A DNA stretch of 31,188 nucleotides from a virus, in IMG/VR virus record IMGVR_UViG_3300007735_000602, positions 1 to 31,188 of that record. One strand, given 5' to 3'. Numbering within the stretch: position 1 is the first letter of the stretch; the number at the start of each line of letters is the position of its first letter. Positions 1 to 6,401 of the stretch are shown here, in pieces. The notes below the pieces were generated by a model, which had not been told where the DNA came from, made no database searches, and saw only the letters and a list, made by a program, of their open reading frames with translations. Made by a program: the position numbers and the translations under genes.

Positions 1-2
1 CT

Positions 3-1151
3 CTGCCTGGTGAGACTAAGCAGGCGCTGGAGCGTGCTATCCGCGAGCGCCAGGCAGGACGTGCAGGGCGCTTGGTATCTGCCGCTGACGAGGCTATGGG
101 TACGCAAGGCGCTCAGTTCCAGCAGAGCCTGGACGCATTCAACACATTGCGCAAGACTGAGTCTCAACCTTTCTACCAACGCATTGAAAACGCAAGTGTG
201 CTGGTTGATGACAATCTACTCAATCTTCTGCAAAAGTCTAAGGACTTGCAGGGTGGCGCGGAGACTTTGTTCCGCAGGAAGACAGGCCAAGAGATCAACC
301 TTGGCAACCTAAAAAAAGGCGATGTCGTACCCATGACGGTGCTGGACTCTGTCAAGCAGTCGCTGTACGACGCGGCACAAACAGCCAAGCAATCAGGCAG
401 CGGGAATCAGGCAAAGGCCATTGACGATATCCGCGTCAACCTGACTAGTTTTCTGGTTGAGAAGTCGCCTAGGTTGGGCGGCAAGTCAGCGTACAAGCAG
501 GCGCTGGATAAGTGGGCAGGCCCGTCTCAAATGATGGACGCCGCCGAATTGGGCCGCAAAGCTATGACGGGTGACATTGTCAACTTCAAACAGGAACTGA
601 GTGCGTTGTCTGGATCAGAGATTGATGCATTCCGCATTGGAGCGTTGCAGTCCCTACGCCAGAAGACAGGCACAGAGGCAGGCCAAACGTCACTGCTGAA
701 GATGTGGAAGGAACCAGCTACCCAGGAACGTCTCAAAGCTGTATTTGATGGCGACTACCGCAAGTTCGCTGCTGCTGTAGCGCAAGAGGCGCGACTGAAG
801 GGATTGGAGTCTGCTGGACGTGGATCGCAGACAGCGGCACGCTTGGCTGGTATGACTGACCTGGATATCGCACCAGCTATGGCTGCCGGTCAGTCTGTCA
901 TGAGTGGCAATGTGCCTGGCATGATTACCTCGGCAGCTAACCTGGCAAGCAGAGTCAGCACGCCGGAGCCTGTACGCAACCAGATGGGACAGATTCTGCT
1001 ATCGCGTGAGCAGCAGCGTCTCAACGACCTTATGATGGAGTTACGCCGCCAAGGTGAGGCTCGATCACGGGCCGCTGGTTTAGGTGGATTCACTGGTGGC
1101 GCTATCGGTAGCAATGTGCAACCGTATGCTGCTGGACTACTTGGGGATTGA
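3..1151 (+). CDS. Large virion or ejection protein, C-terminal part (5' truncated)
   Basis: The reading frame is open from the window edge, so the true start lies upstream; the TTG near 72 is internal. About 382 residues are visible. They are rich in Ala, Gln, Lys and Glu, mostly predicted helical, with no Cys, membrane span or catalytic motif that I recognise. The end is Gly/Ala-rich (LGGFTGGAIGSNVQPYAAG). Long helical proteins with Gly/Ala-rich tails near the end of a podovirus structural block are often internal core or DNA-ejection proteins, and the gene leaving the other end of the window is also virion-like. That role is inference; no specific family was recognised. Its stop overlaps the convergent gene behind it by 15 bp. 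Confidence 0.8.
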   Translation: MPGETKQALERAIRERQAGRAGRLVSAADEAMGTQGAQFQQSLDAFNTLRKTESQPFYQRIENASVLVDDNLLNLLQKSKDLQGGAETLFRRKTGQEINLGNLKKGDVVPMTVLDSVKQSLYDAAQTAKQSGSGNQAKAIDDIRVNLTSFLVEKSPRLGGKSAYKQALDKWAGPSQMMDAAELGRKAMTGDIVNFKQELSALSGSEIDAFRIGALQSLRQKTGTEAGQTSLLKMWKEPATQERLKAVFDGDYRKFAAAVAQEARLKGLESAGRGSQTAARLAGMTDLDIAPAMAAGQSVMSGNVPGMITSAANLASRVSTPEPVRNQMGQILLSREQQRLNDLMMELRRQGEARSRAAGLGGFTGGAIGSNVQPYAAGLLGD

Positions 1152-1508
1152 GTAAAAAGCCGCCATCAGCGGATCAACCTTGATCTTCCTGCGCTTGCCA
1201 CGCTCACGCGCCAGCCGGAAATCCTTGTCCTCCTGGGACTCACGCTCACGCACCCGCTGCACGCGCTCATACCCTGAGTAGGCAGCAGGACGTGGAGCGT
1301 CAGTACCTATCCCCCAGGCGTAGACCCTGGCAATCGTCCCCTTGGTGCGGGACCAGCCTGCGACGTAGACCTGGCCGCGCTCATGCATCTTCTTCATGTT
1401 GTTCTCAACCGCACGCTCGGACAGGAACACCGTGGCCGCCAACTCCTTGCGCGTCATGGGGCGCTTTCTGAGAGCGCTCTCAATCTGCTTTAGACGGGTT
1501 GGGGTCAT
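1137..1508 (-). CDS. Small winged-helix-like DNA-binding protein
   Basis: This 123-residue protein lies on the strand opposite to its neighbours. The first 60 residues read as a helix-turn-helix or winged-helix domain: IESALRKRPMTRKELAAT, then LSERAVENNMKKMHERGQ as the likely recognition region, then a short strand-rich wing (YVAGW). The remainder is basic and Arg/Lys/Glu-rich (RERESQEDKDFRLARERGKR), a probable nucleic-acid-binding tail. No Shine-Dalgarno precedes the ATG, and a TATTAA lies almost directly before it, so the message may be nearly leaderless. It is divergent from the phosphoesterase gene and could regulate the shared spacer. The DNA-binding role is inferred from the fold pattern. 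Confidence 0.7.
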   Translation of the reverse strand: MTPTRLKQIESALRKRPMTRKELAATVFLSERAVENNMKKMHERGQVYVAGWSRTKGTIARVYAWGIGTDAPRPAAYSGYERVQRVRERESQEDKDFRLARERGKRRKIKVDPLMAAFYSIPK

Positions 1509-1558
1509 GCTTAATACATCAATTAGTGTTAGATTCCGAGCAACTTTGTGGAGTTATC

Positions 1559-2527
1559 ATGCAACCTAAAGTTTCCCGAGAAGAGTTTATCAATATTTGG
1601 AACCGTCATGGTTCTGCTGGATTAGTAGCAAAGCACTTAGATGTTTCTGAACGCTCTGTCCTTAATCGTAGGCGCAGAATTGAAAAAGACACAAACCAGC
1701 CATTGATTAGTTTTGACGATAGAACAAAGAAATACTCTCAGCTTCAGCCAATCCAGACCTCTCTGAATAAAGTTGAACTTGGCGTACTTGACCAGACCAT
1801 AATCGTTTTCAGTGACGCGCACTTCTGGCCTGGAGAGTACACCACCGCCTACAAGGGGCTGCTGTGGGCAATCAAGGAACTGAAACCGCACGCCGTAATC
1901 AGCAACGGTGACGCATTTGACGGGGCCACTATCAGCAGGCACGATCCGCTGGGCTGGTCTAAGACTCCAAGCGTGATTGAAGAACTGAAAGCTGTTCAAG
2001 CCCATCTCGGCGAGATTGAGGAAACGGCCAAAGCTGCACGACACAATTGCAAGCTGCTGTTTACCTGGGGGAACCACGATTCGCGCTTTGCTAATAAGCT
2101 GGCATCCCAGGCTCCGCAGTACAAGGAAGTGCATGGATTCAAGCTGCAGGATCATCTGCCAGCCTGGGAGTTTGCCTGGTCTGTCTGGCCTACCAAAGAA
2201 TGCATTATCAAACACAGATTCCGATCTGGCATCCACGCCGCGCACAACAATACTGTCAACGCTGGCATATCCATTGTTACAGGGCATTTGCATTCTTTGA
2301 AAGTTACGCCATTTGCTGATTACACGGGCAATAGGTACGGGGTAGACACTGGAACACTTGCCGAACCTTATGGACCGCAATTTGATTATGGGGAAGGAAA
2401 TCCTGTTAATCACCGTTCTGGATTTGCAGTCCTGACATTCAAAGATGGTAGGATTTTGTGGCCTGAGTTGGTTCATAAGTGGGCTGACGGACAGGTAGAG
2501 TTTCGCGGTCAGATCATCAACGTATAG
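1559..2527 (+). CDS. Calcineurin-like metallophosphoesterase with N-terminal HTH
   Basis: The 322-residue protein has the metallophosphoesterase motif set in order: D86-x-H88 (FSDAHFW), G117-D118 (SNGDAFDGA), G171-N172-H173-D174 (WGNHDSR), and G242-H243-L-H245 (TGHLHSL), which together bind two metal ions. Residues 5-45 look like a helix-turn-helix (GSAGLVAKHLDVSERSV), so the enzyme may be directed to DNA. Family members hydrolyse phosphomonoesters or phosphodiesters; the substrate cannot be read here. I chose ATG 1559 because GGAG ends five bases upstream; the open frame begins earlier at a TTG without such a site. It ends 8 bp before the acidic-protein gene, so the two are probably co-transcribed. 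Confidence 0.9.
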   Translation: MQPKVSREEFINIWNRHGSAGLVAKHLDVSERSVLNRRRRIEKDTNQPLISFDDRTKKYSQLQPIQTSLNKVELGVLDQTIIVFSDAHFWPGEYTTAYKGLLWAIKELKPHAVISNGDAFDGATISRHDPLGWSKTPSVIEELKAVQAHLGEIEETAKAARHNCKLLFTWGNHDSRFANKLASQAPQYKEVHGFKLQDHLPAWEFAWSVWPTKECIIKHRFRSGIHAAHNNTVNAGISIVTGHLHSLKVTPFADYTGNRYGVDTGTLAEPYGPQFDYGEGNPVNHRSGFAVLTFKDGRILWPELVHKWADGQVEFRGQIINV

Positions 2528-2535
2528 GAGTTTTT

Positions 2536-2799
2536 ATGTTTCATCTCACATTCATTGTCAACAACTCTGTCGAAGTAGAAAGCGACGAGGAATTTGATTC
2601 GGTTTTTGATTACTTTGAAGAAGGCGAAGAGTACGAGTACGACGAGGACTACGATTGCTACTGCTGGTACGACTGCGAATATGACGCCTGGTACTGGCTC
2701 AACGAAGACACCGGCGAATGGTTGCTGGTTGAAGACGACGAGGCTGACTGGGGCGACGATGAGGAAGAGTACGACGACGAAGAACTGGAAGCTGCCTAA
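2536..2799 (+). CDS. Extremely acidic, aromatic-rich small protein (candidate DNA mimic)
   Basis: This is an 87-residue protein with 37 Asp/Glu, no Lys or Arg, one His, and 19 Phe/Tyr/Trp. Three Cys lie in a Tyr/Trp-rich core (CYCWYDC, residues 41-47). Its net charge is about -37. Phage proteins this acidic include anti-restriction DNA mimics such as Ocr, but I see no sequence match to any; mimicry is an inference from composition alone. Alternatives are a metal-binding protein or a chaperone-like accessory protein. AGGAG lies five bases before the ATG. It follows the phosphoesterase by 8 bp, and its last 4 bases overlap the convergent gene on the other strand. Confidence 0.85.
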   Translation: MFHLTFIVNNSVEVESDEEFDSVFDYFEEGEEYEYDEDYDCYCWYDCEYDAWYWLNEDTGEWLLVEDDEADWGDDEEEYDDEELEAA

Positions 2800-2990
2800 T
2801 CTGGGTAGATCATTGCCAGCGCATCGTTTACCGATGCCTGTATTTGGAACACGGCATCCTCACAAGGGAGACCGTGTTTTCTATTTTGACGCAGCAATTC
2901 ATTGATCTCGCGCAGAGCCTGCCAGGCGTACTCCGAGTGAATTGCCTTGATGGCCTCCTCTTCGTCCTGGAATGTCGCTGTTATCTGCAT
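2796..2990 (-). CDS. Small helical protein of unknown function
   Basis: It encodes 64 residues, mixed charge and mostly predicted helical (DEEEAIKAIHSEYAWQAL and REINELLRQNRK), without a membrane segment. I do not recognise a family. The start is supported by AGAGG about seven bases before the ATG. It is the last gene of the reverse-strand micro-gene operon and overlaps the 3' end of the zinc-ribbon gene by 92 bp in another frame, an unusually long overlap. It is convergent with the acidic-protein gene, overlapping by 4 bp. Confidence 0.65.
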   Translation of the reverse strand: MQITATFQDEEEAIKAIHSEYAWQALREINELLRQNRKHGLPCEDAVFQIQASVNDALAMIYPD

Positions 2991-3132
2991 TTTTAACCTC
3001 TTTTAGTTTCACTCTTTCCATCGTTGAAAATCGGTGGCCGTTGGCGCACTCATATCGGCGGTAAACTTCGTTGTCGTATTTGTGCCGCGTCTCCAGCACG
3101 CGAGTCCATGCGTTGCAAGTGTCGCAAATCAT
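2899..3132 (-). CDS. NrdR-like zinc-ribbon small protein
   Basis: It encodes 77 residues. The first 45 resemble a zinc ribbon of the NrdR type: CDTC (C3, C6), a basic strand-rich middle (VYRRYECANGHRFSTMERV) with one Cys and one His as the likely other ligands in place of a second CxxC. NrdR itself is a transcription regulator with an ATP-cone domain, absent here, so function is not implied beyond zinc and probably nucleic-acid binding. The last 30 residues overlap the next gene in another frame and look like unconstrained sequence. The ATG overlaps the stop of the 20-codon ORF upstream (ATGA), suggesting translational coupling. Confidence 0.65.
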   Translation of the reverse strand: MICDTCNAWTRVLETRHKYDNEVYRRYECANGHRFSTMERVKLKEVKNADNSDIPGRRGGHQGNSLGVRLAGSARDQ

Positions 3133-3191
3133 TTGGTAGGCTTTCTCTGTTTGTCACGCGCCTGCTTGCGTTTAGATTGGAATCCACTCAT
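3129..3191 (-). CDS. 20-residue basic micro-protein
   Basis: This is a 20-codon ORF: M-S-G-F-Q-S, then a Lys/Arg/Gln-rich stretch ending KPTK. Both ends are ATGA overlaps: its ATG overlaps the stop of the 69-residue gene upstream and its stop overlaps the ATG of the zinc-ribbon gene. AAAGGA lies about ten bases upstream. The double overlap fills an interval that would otherwise break a tightly coupled operon, which is the main argument that it is translated. It is too short for fold prediction, and it could also act simply as a coupling relay for the gene after it. Confidence 0.5.
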   Translation of the reverse strand: MSGFQSKRKQARDKQRKPTK

Positions 3192-3397
3192 AGCATTCCA
3201 TCCTTTGCAGTTATGCAGGTTCCCTGGATCAAGATGACCATCTGCCCTGCCTTTAAAGACATCTCTTGCATACGTTTCTTCTGAGCCTCTACCACGGCAC
3301 GGCACTCTATTTCACGTGTGTAATGAGTACCCTGCATGAAGTTGCACTGGTCACCAATACAAACAAATAGCACGGGTATATAAATAATGTTAATCAT
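3188..3397 (-). CDS. Small protein with hydrophobic N-terminus and four Cys
   Basis: It encodes 69 residues. The N-terminus (INIIYIPVLFVCIGDQC) is hydrophobic and may be a signal peptide or anchor. Four Cys are present (about residues 13, 18, 32 and 60), compatible with disulfides if the rest is outside the cytoplasm, followed by a charged helix (EAQKKRMQEMSLKAG). I chose the ATG at 3397 because it overlaps the stop of the upstream membrane-protein gene as ATGA; a GTG four codons earlier has no usable ribosome-binding spacing. No family was recognised. Confidence 0.7.
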   Translation of the reverse strand: MINIIYIPVLFVCIGDQCNFMQGTHYTREIECRAVVEAQKKRMQEMSLKAGQMVILIQGTCITAKDGML

Positions 3398-3582
3398 GGC
3401 AATCTGCACTCCTCAGTAAATCGTGAAACTACGCTACCGCAGACAGGCTCATAGGTGTAGTAGCCCCAGGCCATGCAGATGGCGACTGCTACGGCCACTA
3501 TGCCAATTACGAAGAATATCCACGCTATCAGTCCCAGGACCAGGCTGGCCCAGGACTCTATTTCATCATCATCGTTATCCAT
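3394..3582 (-). CDS. Single-span small membrane protein
   Basis: It encodes 62 residues: an acidic start (MDNDDDEIES), one strong membrane helix at about residues 13-39 (LVLGLIAWIFFVIGIVAVAV), then a short Tyr/Cys-containing tail. GGAG lies eight bases before the ATG. By the positive-inside rule the acidic N-terminus would tend to face the periplasm, though there are few basic residues to judge. It could be a lysis accessory or superinfection-exclusion peptide; this is speculation from size and topology. Its start overlaps the 33-residue ORF, and its stop overlaps the next start as ATGA. Confidence 0.7.
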   Translation of the reverse strand: MDNDDDEIESWASLVLGLIAWIFFVIGIVAVAVAICMAWGYYTYEPVCGSVVSRFTEECRLP

Positions 3583-3659
3583 TGTTGGTACTCCGGTGAA
3601 TCAAACACAAACAGCATGGCGCACAGCGCCAGCACGAGTAGGCTAATTGGCCTTTGCAT
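3558..3659 (-). CDS. 33-residue hydrophobic micro-protein
   Basis: It encodes 33 residues. After MQRP comes a hydrophobic helix (ISLLVLALCAMLFVF), then a short amphipathic end (DSPEYQQWITMMMK). The profile is a typical membrane micro-protein or signal-anchor peptide. It overlaps the end of the 82-residue gene by 17 bp and the start of the 62-residue membrane gene by 25 bp, and otherwise fills the gap between them. No strong Shine-Dalgarno is visible, so translation may depend on coupling to the gene before it. Confidence 0.55.
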   Translation of the reverse strand: MQRPISLLVLALCAMLFVFDSPEYQQWITMMMK

Positions 3660-3891
3660 ACGCCAATTCGGTTTGCAGGGACTTCAGTTCACCGCGCAGA
3701 ATCTCCAACTCGGCCACCAAGCGTTTCTCAGCGGTCTCAGTGCCACGCGCCCAGCCTGCGAGTGCCGCCTCAGTGCAAGCTGTATGGAGGACGGTGGCCA
3801 GGTCACCGCGTGACAGGATGCCAAAGTCACCAACGGCGGGAAGGTGCGCGAACACGGTTTTCTTAATCTCGATTTCTAAAGGATTCATCAT
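3643..3891 (-). CDS. Small helical protein with C-terminal coiled coil
   Basis: It encodes 82 residues from the chosen ATG. The middle resembles a helical bundle (KKTVFAHLPAVGDFG) and the last 30 residues are heptad-like (ELEILRGELKSLQTELAYAK), suggesting an oligomerising coiled coil. I chose the ATG at 3891 because it overlaps the stop of the 28-residue ORF (ATGATGA); an in-frame ATG at 3903 and another at 3888 are alternatives. No family was recognised and there is no membrane helix. Confidence 0.7.
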   Translation of the reverse strand: MMNPLEIEIKKTVFAHLPAVGDFGILSRGDLATVLHTACTEAALAGWARGTETAEKRLVAELEILRGELKSLQTELAYAKAN

Positions 3892-3974
3892 AGGAACCAC
3901 CATTGTGTAATAACGTAAGCTAGGCCGGAGAGGATTGCAGCAGAGAGTGCCGCGTCAAGGATTAAGGATTTCAT
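3888..3974 (-). CDS. 28-residue membrane micro-protein
   Basis: It encodes 28 residues, nearly all of it one hydrophobic helix (LILDAALSAAILSGLAYVIT) ending in WWFL. GGAG lies seven bases upstream of the ATG, and the gene is joined at both ends by ATGA overlaps: to the stop of the 100-residue gene and to the start of the 82-residue gene. The ribosome-binding site, membrane profile and double overlap make translation likely. The function cannot be read from sequence. Confidence 0.62.
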   Translation of the reverse strand: MKSLILDAALSAAILSGLAYVITQWWFL

Positions 3975-4273
3975 TCTCCAACTCCGATCTGGCGGGTGAT
4001 GGTGAGGTGATGGTTCTGCGCCATGATCTGACGCTGCTCCAGACCGTACTCAGCCTTACGGCCAGGCACATACTTATGGACAAATGAACGGTGCGGGATG
4101 GTGAAACCGTAGGACATCGGCTCATGCCAGAAGTTGCGATGGTGCAGTTCACGCTCCTGCCAAAACGCCTCGGGGTTCTCTAATTGCAAGGCGGCGGCGA
4201 CTTTGCTGACGTGATCGCCTCCAAAGATGGCAGCAGCGCGTAGCTGGCTGCGTTGACGGTCTGTGAGTCTCAT
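3971..4273 (-). CDS. First gene of the reverse operon, unknown function
   Basis: It encodes 100 residues, the first gene of the reverse-strand operon. The start has a clear AGGAG six bases upstream. The first 40 residues are helical and could be helix-turn-helix-like (RQRSQLRAAAIFGGDHVSKV); the rest is rich in His, Trp and aromatics (HHRNFWHEPMSYGF, HRSFVHKYVPG). Clustered His suggests a possible metal site, but no known motif matches. The stop overlaps the next start as ATGA. Confidence 0.75.
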   Translation of the reverse strand: MRLTDRQRSQLRAAAIFGGDHVSKVAAALQLENPEAFWQERELHHRNFWHEPMSYGFTIPHRSFVHKYVPGRKAEYGLEQRQIMAQNHHLTITRQIGVGE

Positions 4274-4414
4274 TACGTTCTCCTAGTGGTTGATGACAGT
4301 CGCATCATATAATAGATGACACATACATCACAAACATCAGTTGCGAAATGCATTAGGGAAAACACCTAGACATTTTGGTGTAGAATGCGTCAACAAGGAG
4401 ATGATAATCTAATC
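4274..4414. promoter_or_regulatory. Divergent control region with two GATG-N7-CATC dyads
   Basis: This 141-bp spacer separates the reverse operon from the forward early genes. Two copies of the dyad GATG-N7-CATC occur at 4292-4306 and 4315-4329, their centres 23 bp apart, about two helical turns. The first is extended by one more pair (TGATG/CATCA). Between them, on the reverse strand, lies a weak -10-like TATATG (4311-4306) preceded at 17 bp by TTTGTG. For the forward direction TAGAAT (4381-4386) could be a -10 without a good -35. The small HTH protein just downstream is an obvious candidate ligand (inference). Confidence 0.5.
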
Positions 4415-4645
4415 ATGGAAACGACCACACAGCAAGCAATTCGAGTCATCCGCGAGAAAGCGGAGAGGTCAGGCTTTACGCTTTCGGATGTCGCCTACGC
4501 GGCAAACATTGACAAGGCCCAGGTGAGCCGCTGGAGCACCGGCAAGGTGATTCCCTTGTACAGCGCAGTCATCAATCTGCAAGAGGCTTGCGATGCTTTG
4601 GTGGAAGCTAGGCTCCTGATGCTACAGAAGGAGCGTAAGCAGTGA
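4415..4645 (+). CDS. Small Cro/XRE-like HTH regulator
   Basis: It encodes 76 residues with one helix-turn-helix: FTLSDVAYAANIDKAQVSRW at about residues 21-40, followed by STGKVIPLYSAV, the usual order in Cro or XRE-type repressors. It probably binds the dyad-containing spacer just upstream. Start choice is uncertain: the ATG at 4415 gives the best-conserved-looking N-terminus but AAGGAG is 14 bases away; an ATG at 4385 would add ten residues and has no ribosome site. Its stop overlaps the GTG of the resolvase gene (GTGA), so it heads the early operon. Confidence 0.8.
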   Translation: METTTQQAIRVIREKAERSGFTLSDVAYAANIDKAQVSRWSTGKVIPLYSAVINLQEACDALVEARLLMLQKERKQ

Positions 4646-5115
4646 GTTACACCATTGGGATTGACCCAGGCATCAGTGGCGCAATTGCCATATTTAAAGA
4701 TAACGTATTGCACAGCGTAGTGGATATGCCTACGCTGGAAGTGGACTCAGGTAAGACAAAGAAGCGCCACATTAGCGCCGTTACCTTACGCGACATCTTG
4801 GAACTGTATCCAACCGCGCACGTTGTGGTGGAGAAGGTTGGCGCGATGCCAGGTCAGGGTGTCAGCAGTATGTTCAACTTTGGGCGGTCAGCAGGCATCA
4901 TAGAGGGCGTTGTAGCCGCTTTGCGGATGCCAAGCACTTACGTCACCCCTGCCACTTGGACGAAGGCTGTAGGCCGCGCTGCGGGGAAGGATGCCAGCCG
5001 TATGCGTGCGATGGAATTGTTCCCTACACGCGCCGAACTGTTCAAGCGTGCGAAGGACGATGGCCGCGCAGATGCTGCCCTGATCGCTTACTGGTACATC
5101 ACTCGCCATGCTTGA
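4642..5115 (+). CDS. RuvC-like Holliday junction resolvase
   Basis: It encodes 157 residues with the RuvC/RNase H fold signature: GIDPGISGA (D8) on the first strand, VVVEKV (E64), and DDGRADAALIAYW (D140, D144) in the last helix, giving the acidic residues that bind two metal ions and cut branched DNA. Length agrees with RuvC enzymes. It would resolve recombination or replication intermediates before packaging. The GTG start overlaps the preceding stop and has AAGGAG eight bases upstream. The neighbours (Fe-S nuclease, SSB) support a recombination role. Confidence 0.9.
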   Translation: MSYTIGIDPGISGAIAIFKDNVLHSVVDMPTLEVDSGKTKKRHISAVTLRDILELYPTAHVVVEKVGAMPGQGVSSMFNFGRSAGIIEGVVAALRMPSTYVTPATWTKAVGRAAGKDASRMRAMELFPTRAELFKRAKDDGRADAALIAYWYITRHA

Positions 5116-5329
5116 CCAACTACGCACCATGCGCGAGCACATCATCTACCTGGGAACCCAGTTGGAGAAGGAGCGCGAATCCTCAAAAGAAAAGACTGTC
5201 CTGCTCAAGCGCCTGCTGGACCCTGATGACCTTGGTCACGCAGTCACCAACGAAGTACGCAAACAAGCCTACGCAATCATTTCAAACGAGCATGAAAGAG
5301 AGAGAGAAAAATGGAACGGATCAAACTAA
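5108..5329 (+). CDS. Short coiled-coil protein
   Basis: It encodes 73 residues, almost entirely charged helix with heptad character (EHIIYLGTQLEKERESSKEK), a short break (DPDDLGHAV), then a second charged helix (EVRKQAYAIISNEHERERE). It overlaps the resolvase stop by 8 bp and the nuclease start by 19 bp, so the three are translated together. It may be an accessory subunit of one of these DNA enzymes, an inference from position only. The family is not recognised. Confidence 0.75.
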   Translation: MLDQLRTMREHIIYLGTQLEKERESSKEKTVLLKRLLDPDDLGHAVTNEVRKQAYAIISNEHEREREKWNGSN

Positions 5330-6366
5330 GGCCGAGTGCAGCGTCACGCTGGATGGCGTGCCCCGCAAGTGTCCACCTGTCAGTTGGCATCCCTGACTCG
5401 CCTAGTGGTGAGGCTGCGCAGATAGGCACTTCCATCCACGCGCTGGCTGAGATGTGCTGGCAGACAGAGGACGACCCGAAGAACTACATTGACAAGCTGG
5501 TGGAGGGTATCCGCATCACCGAGCAGAACGCCGAGTTCGCGCAGTTGCACCTGGACACCATCAAGCGCCTGGAGACTGAGCTAGGACGGGTGCTGGTGGA
5601 GCAACACGGGACGGTGCTTAACACCATGCAAGTGTCACTATCTGGGACGTGCGACGTTGTCGGCTACAGCGTCAAGGACTCCATTATCGAGATCGTGGAC
5701 CTGAAGACGGGCCGCAACTACGTTGACGCCGACTCTGCGCAACTCAAGATTTACGCTTTGGCGATGATGAAGGCACTTGGAGACTTCAAGACGATTCGCT
5801 TAACGATTGTCCAGCCACAGATAGGCGCTAACCGAACTCACCAGATGACGCTGGCAGAACTGCACGAGTGGCGCGATAGCGAACTCATGACCGCGGTCAA
5901 CGAGATTGCGACCATGAATGCCTACCCGACACCTAGCAAGGACGCCTGCAAGTATTGCCCTGCCAAGTTACACTGCCCAGCCCTGCGCGAGAAGGCTTAC
6001 GAGTTGCCACTAGCGCCTACCAAGGAACTCAGCGAGAGCGAGATTGCTACCTGGCTTGAGCAGGGTGAGCTTGTGGAGGCTTTCTATGAGGAACTGAAGA
6101 AGGTGGCGACCAAGCGTCTGGAGGACGGAGCTGCAGTGCCAGGCTGGAACCTGGTTCCGAAACGTGCCATCCGCAAGTGGAAGGCAGACATTGACATCAG
6201 CGACTTGCCGATTGAGACTTCTAAGCTATACAAAAGCGAGCCAATCACGCCAGCGCAAGCTGAGAAATTACTGAGCAAAGATGACAGGCATCTGCTCGAC
6301 GATTTGACAGAGAAGGTCTCAAGTGGACTGACTCTGGCAAAGATGACGGAATCCTCCGACATCTAA
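5311..6366 (+). CDS. PD-(D/E)XK exonuclease with Fe-S cluster (DUF2800-like)
   Basis: It encodes 351 residues. The RecB/Cas4-type nuclease motifs are in order: H43 (GTSIHALAE), D115 (SGTCDVVGY), D130-x-K132 (EIVDLKTG) and Q144/Y148 (DSAQLKIYAL). One Cys near the N-terminus (C17) and three late Cys (C213-x2-C216-x5-C222) match the four-ligand 4Fe-4S arrangement of AddB and Cas4 nucleases. DUF2800 is my best family guess from recall. The likely role is resection of DNA ends to single strands for the SSB-like protein encoded next. The ATG overlaps the previous gene; a GA-rich stretch serves as ribosome site. Confidence 0.88.
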   Translation: MERIKLRPSAASRWMACPASVHLSVGIPDSPSGEAAQIGTSIHALAEMCWQTEDDPKNYIDKLVEGIRITEQNAEFAQLHLDTIKRLETELGRVLVEQHGTVLNTMQVSLSGTCDVVGYSVKDSIIEIVDLKTGRNYVDADSAQLKIYALAMMKALGDFKTIRLTIVQPQIGANRTHQMTLAELHEWRDSELMTAVNEIATMNAYPTPSKDACKYCPAKLHCPALREKAYELPLAPTKELSESEIATWLEQGELVEAFYEELKKVATKRLEDGAAVPGWNLVPKRAIRKWKADIDISDLPIETSKLYKSEPITPAQAEKLLSKDDRHLLDDLTEKVSSGLTLAKMTESSDI

Positions 6367-6401
6367 CATTGTGCTAACGCACGCAACTTAGGAAACTGAA
6401 A

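Noticed and set aside
1637-2476. A 279-codon reverse-strand open frame over the phosphoesterase gene
   Set aside because: The forward frame has every metallophosphoesterase motif; the reverse product has no recognisable domain or ribosome site.
4341-4386. A forward sigma70 promoter using TTGCGA and TAGAAT
   Set aside because: The spacing is 34 bp, far from 17, so the pair is not a credible promoter, although TAGAAT alone could be a -10.
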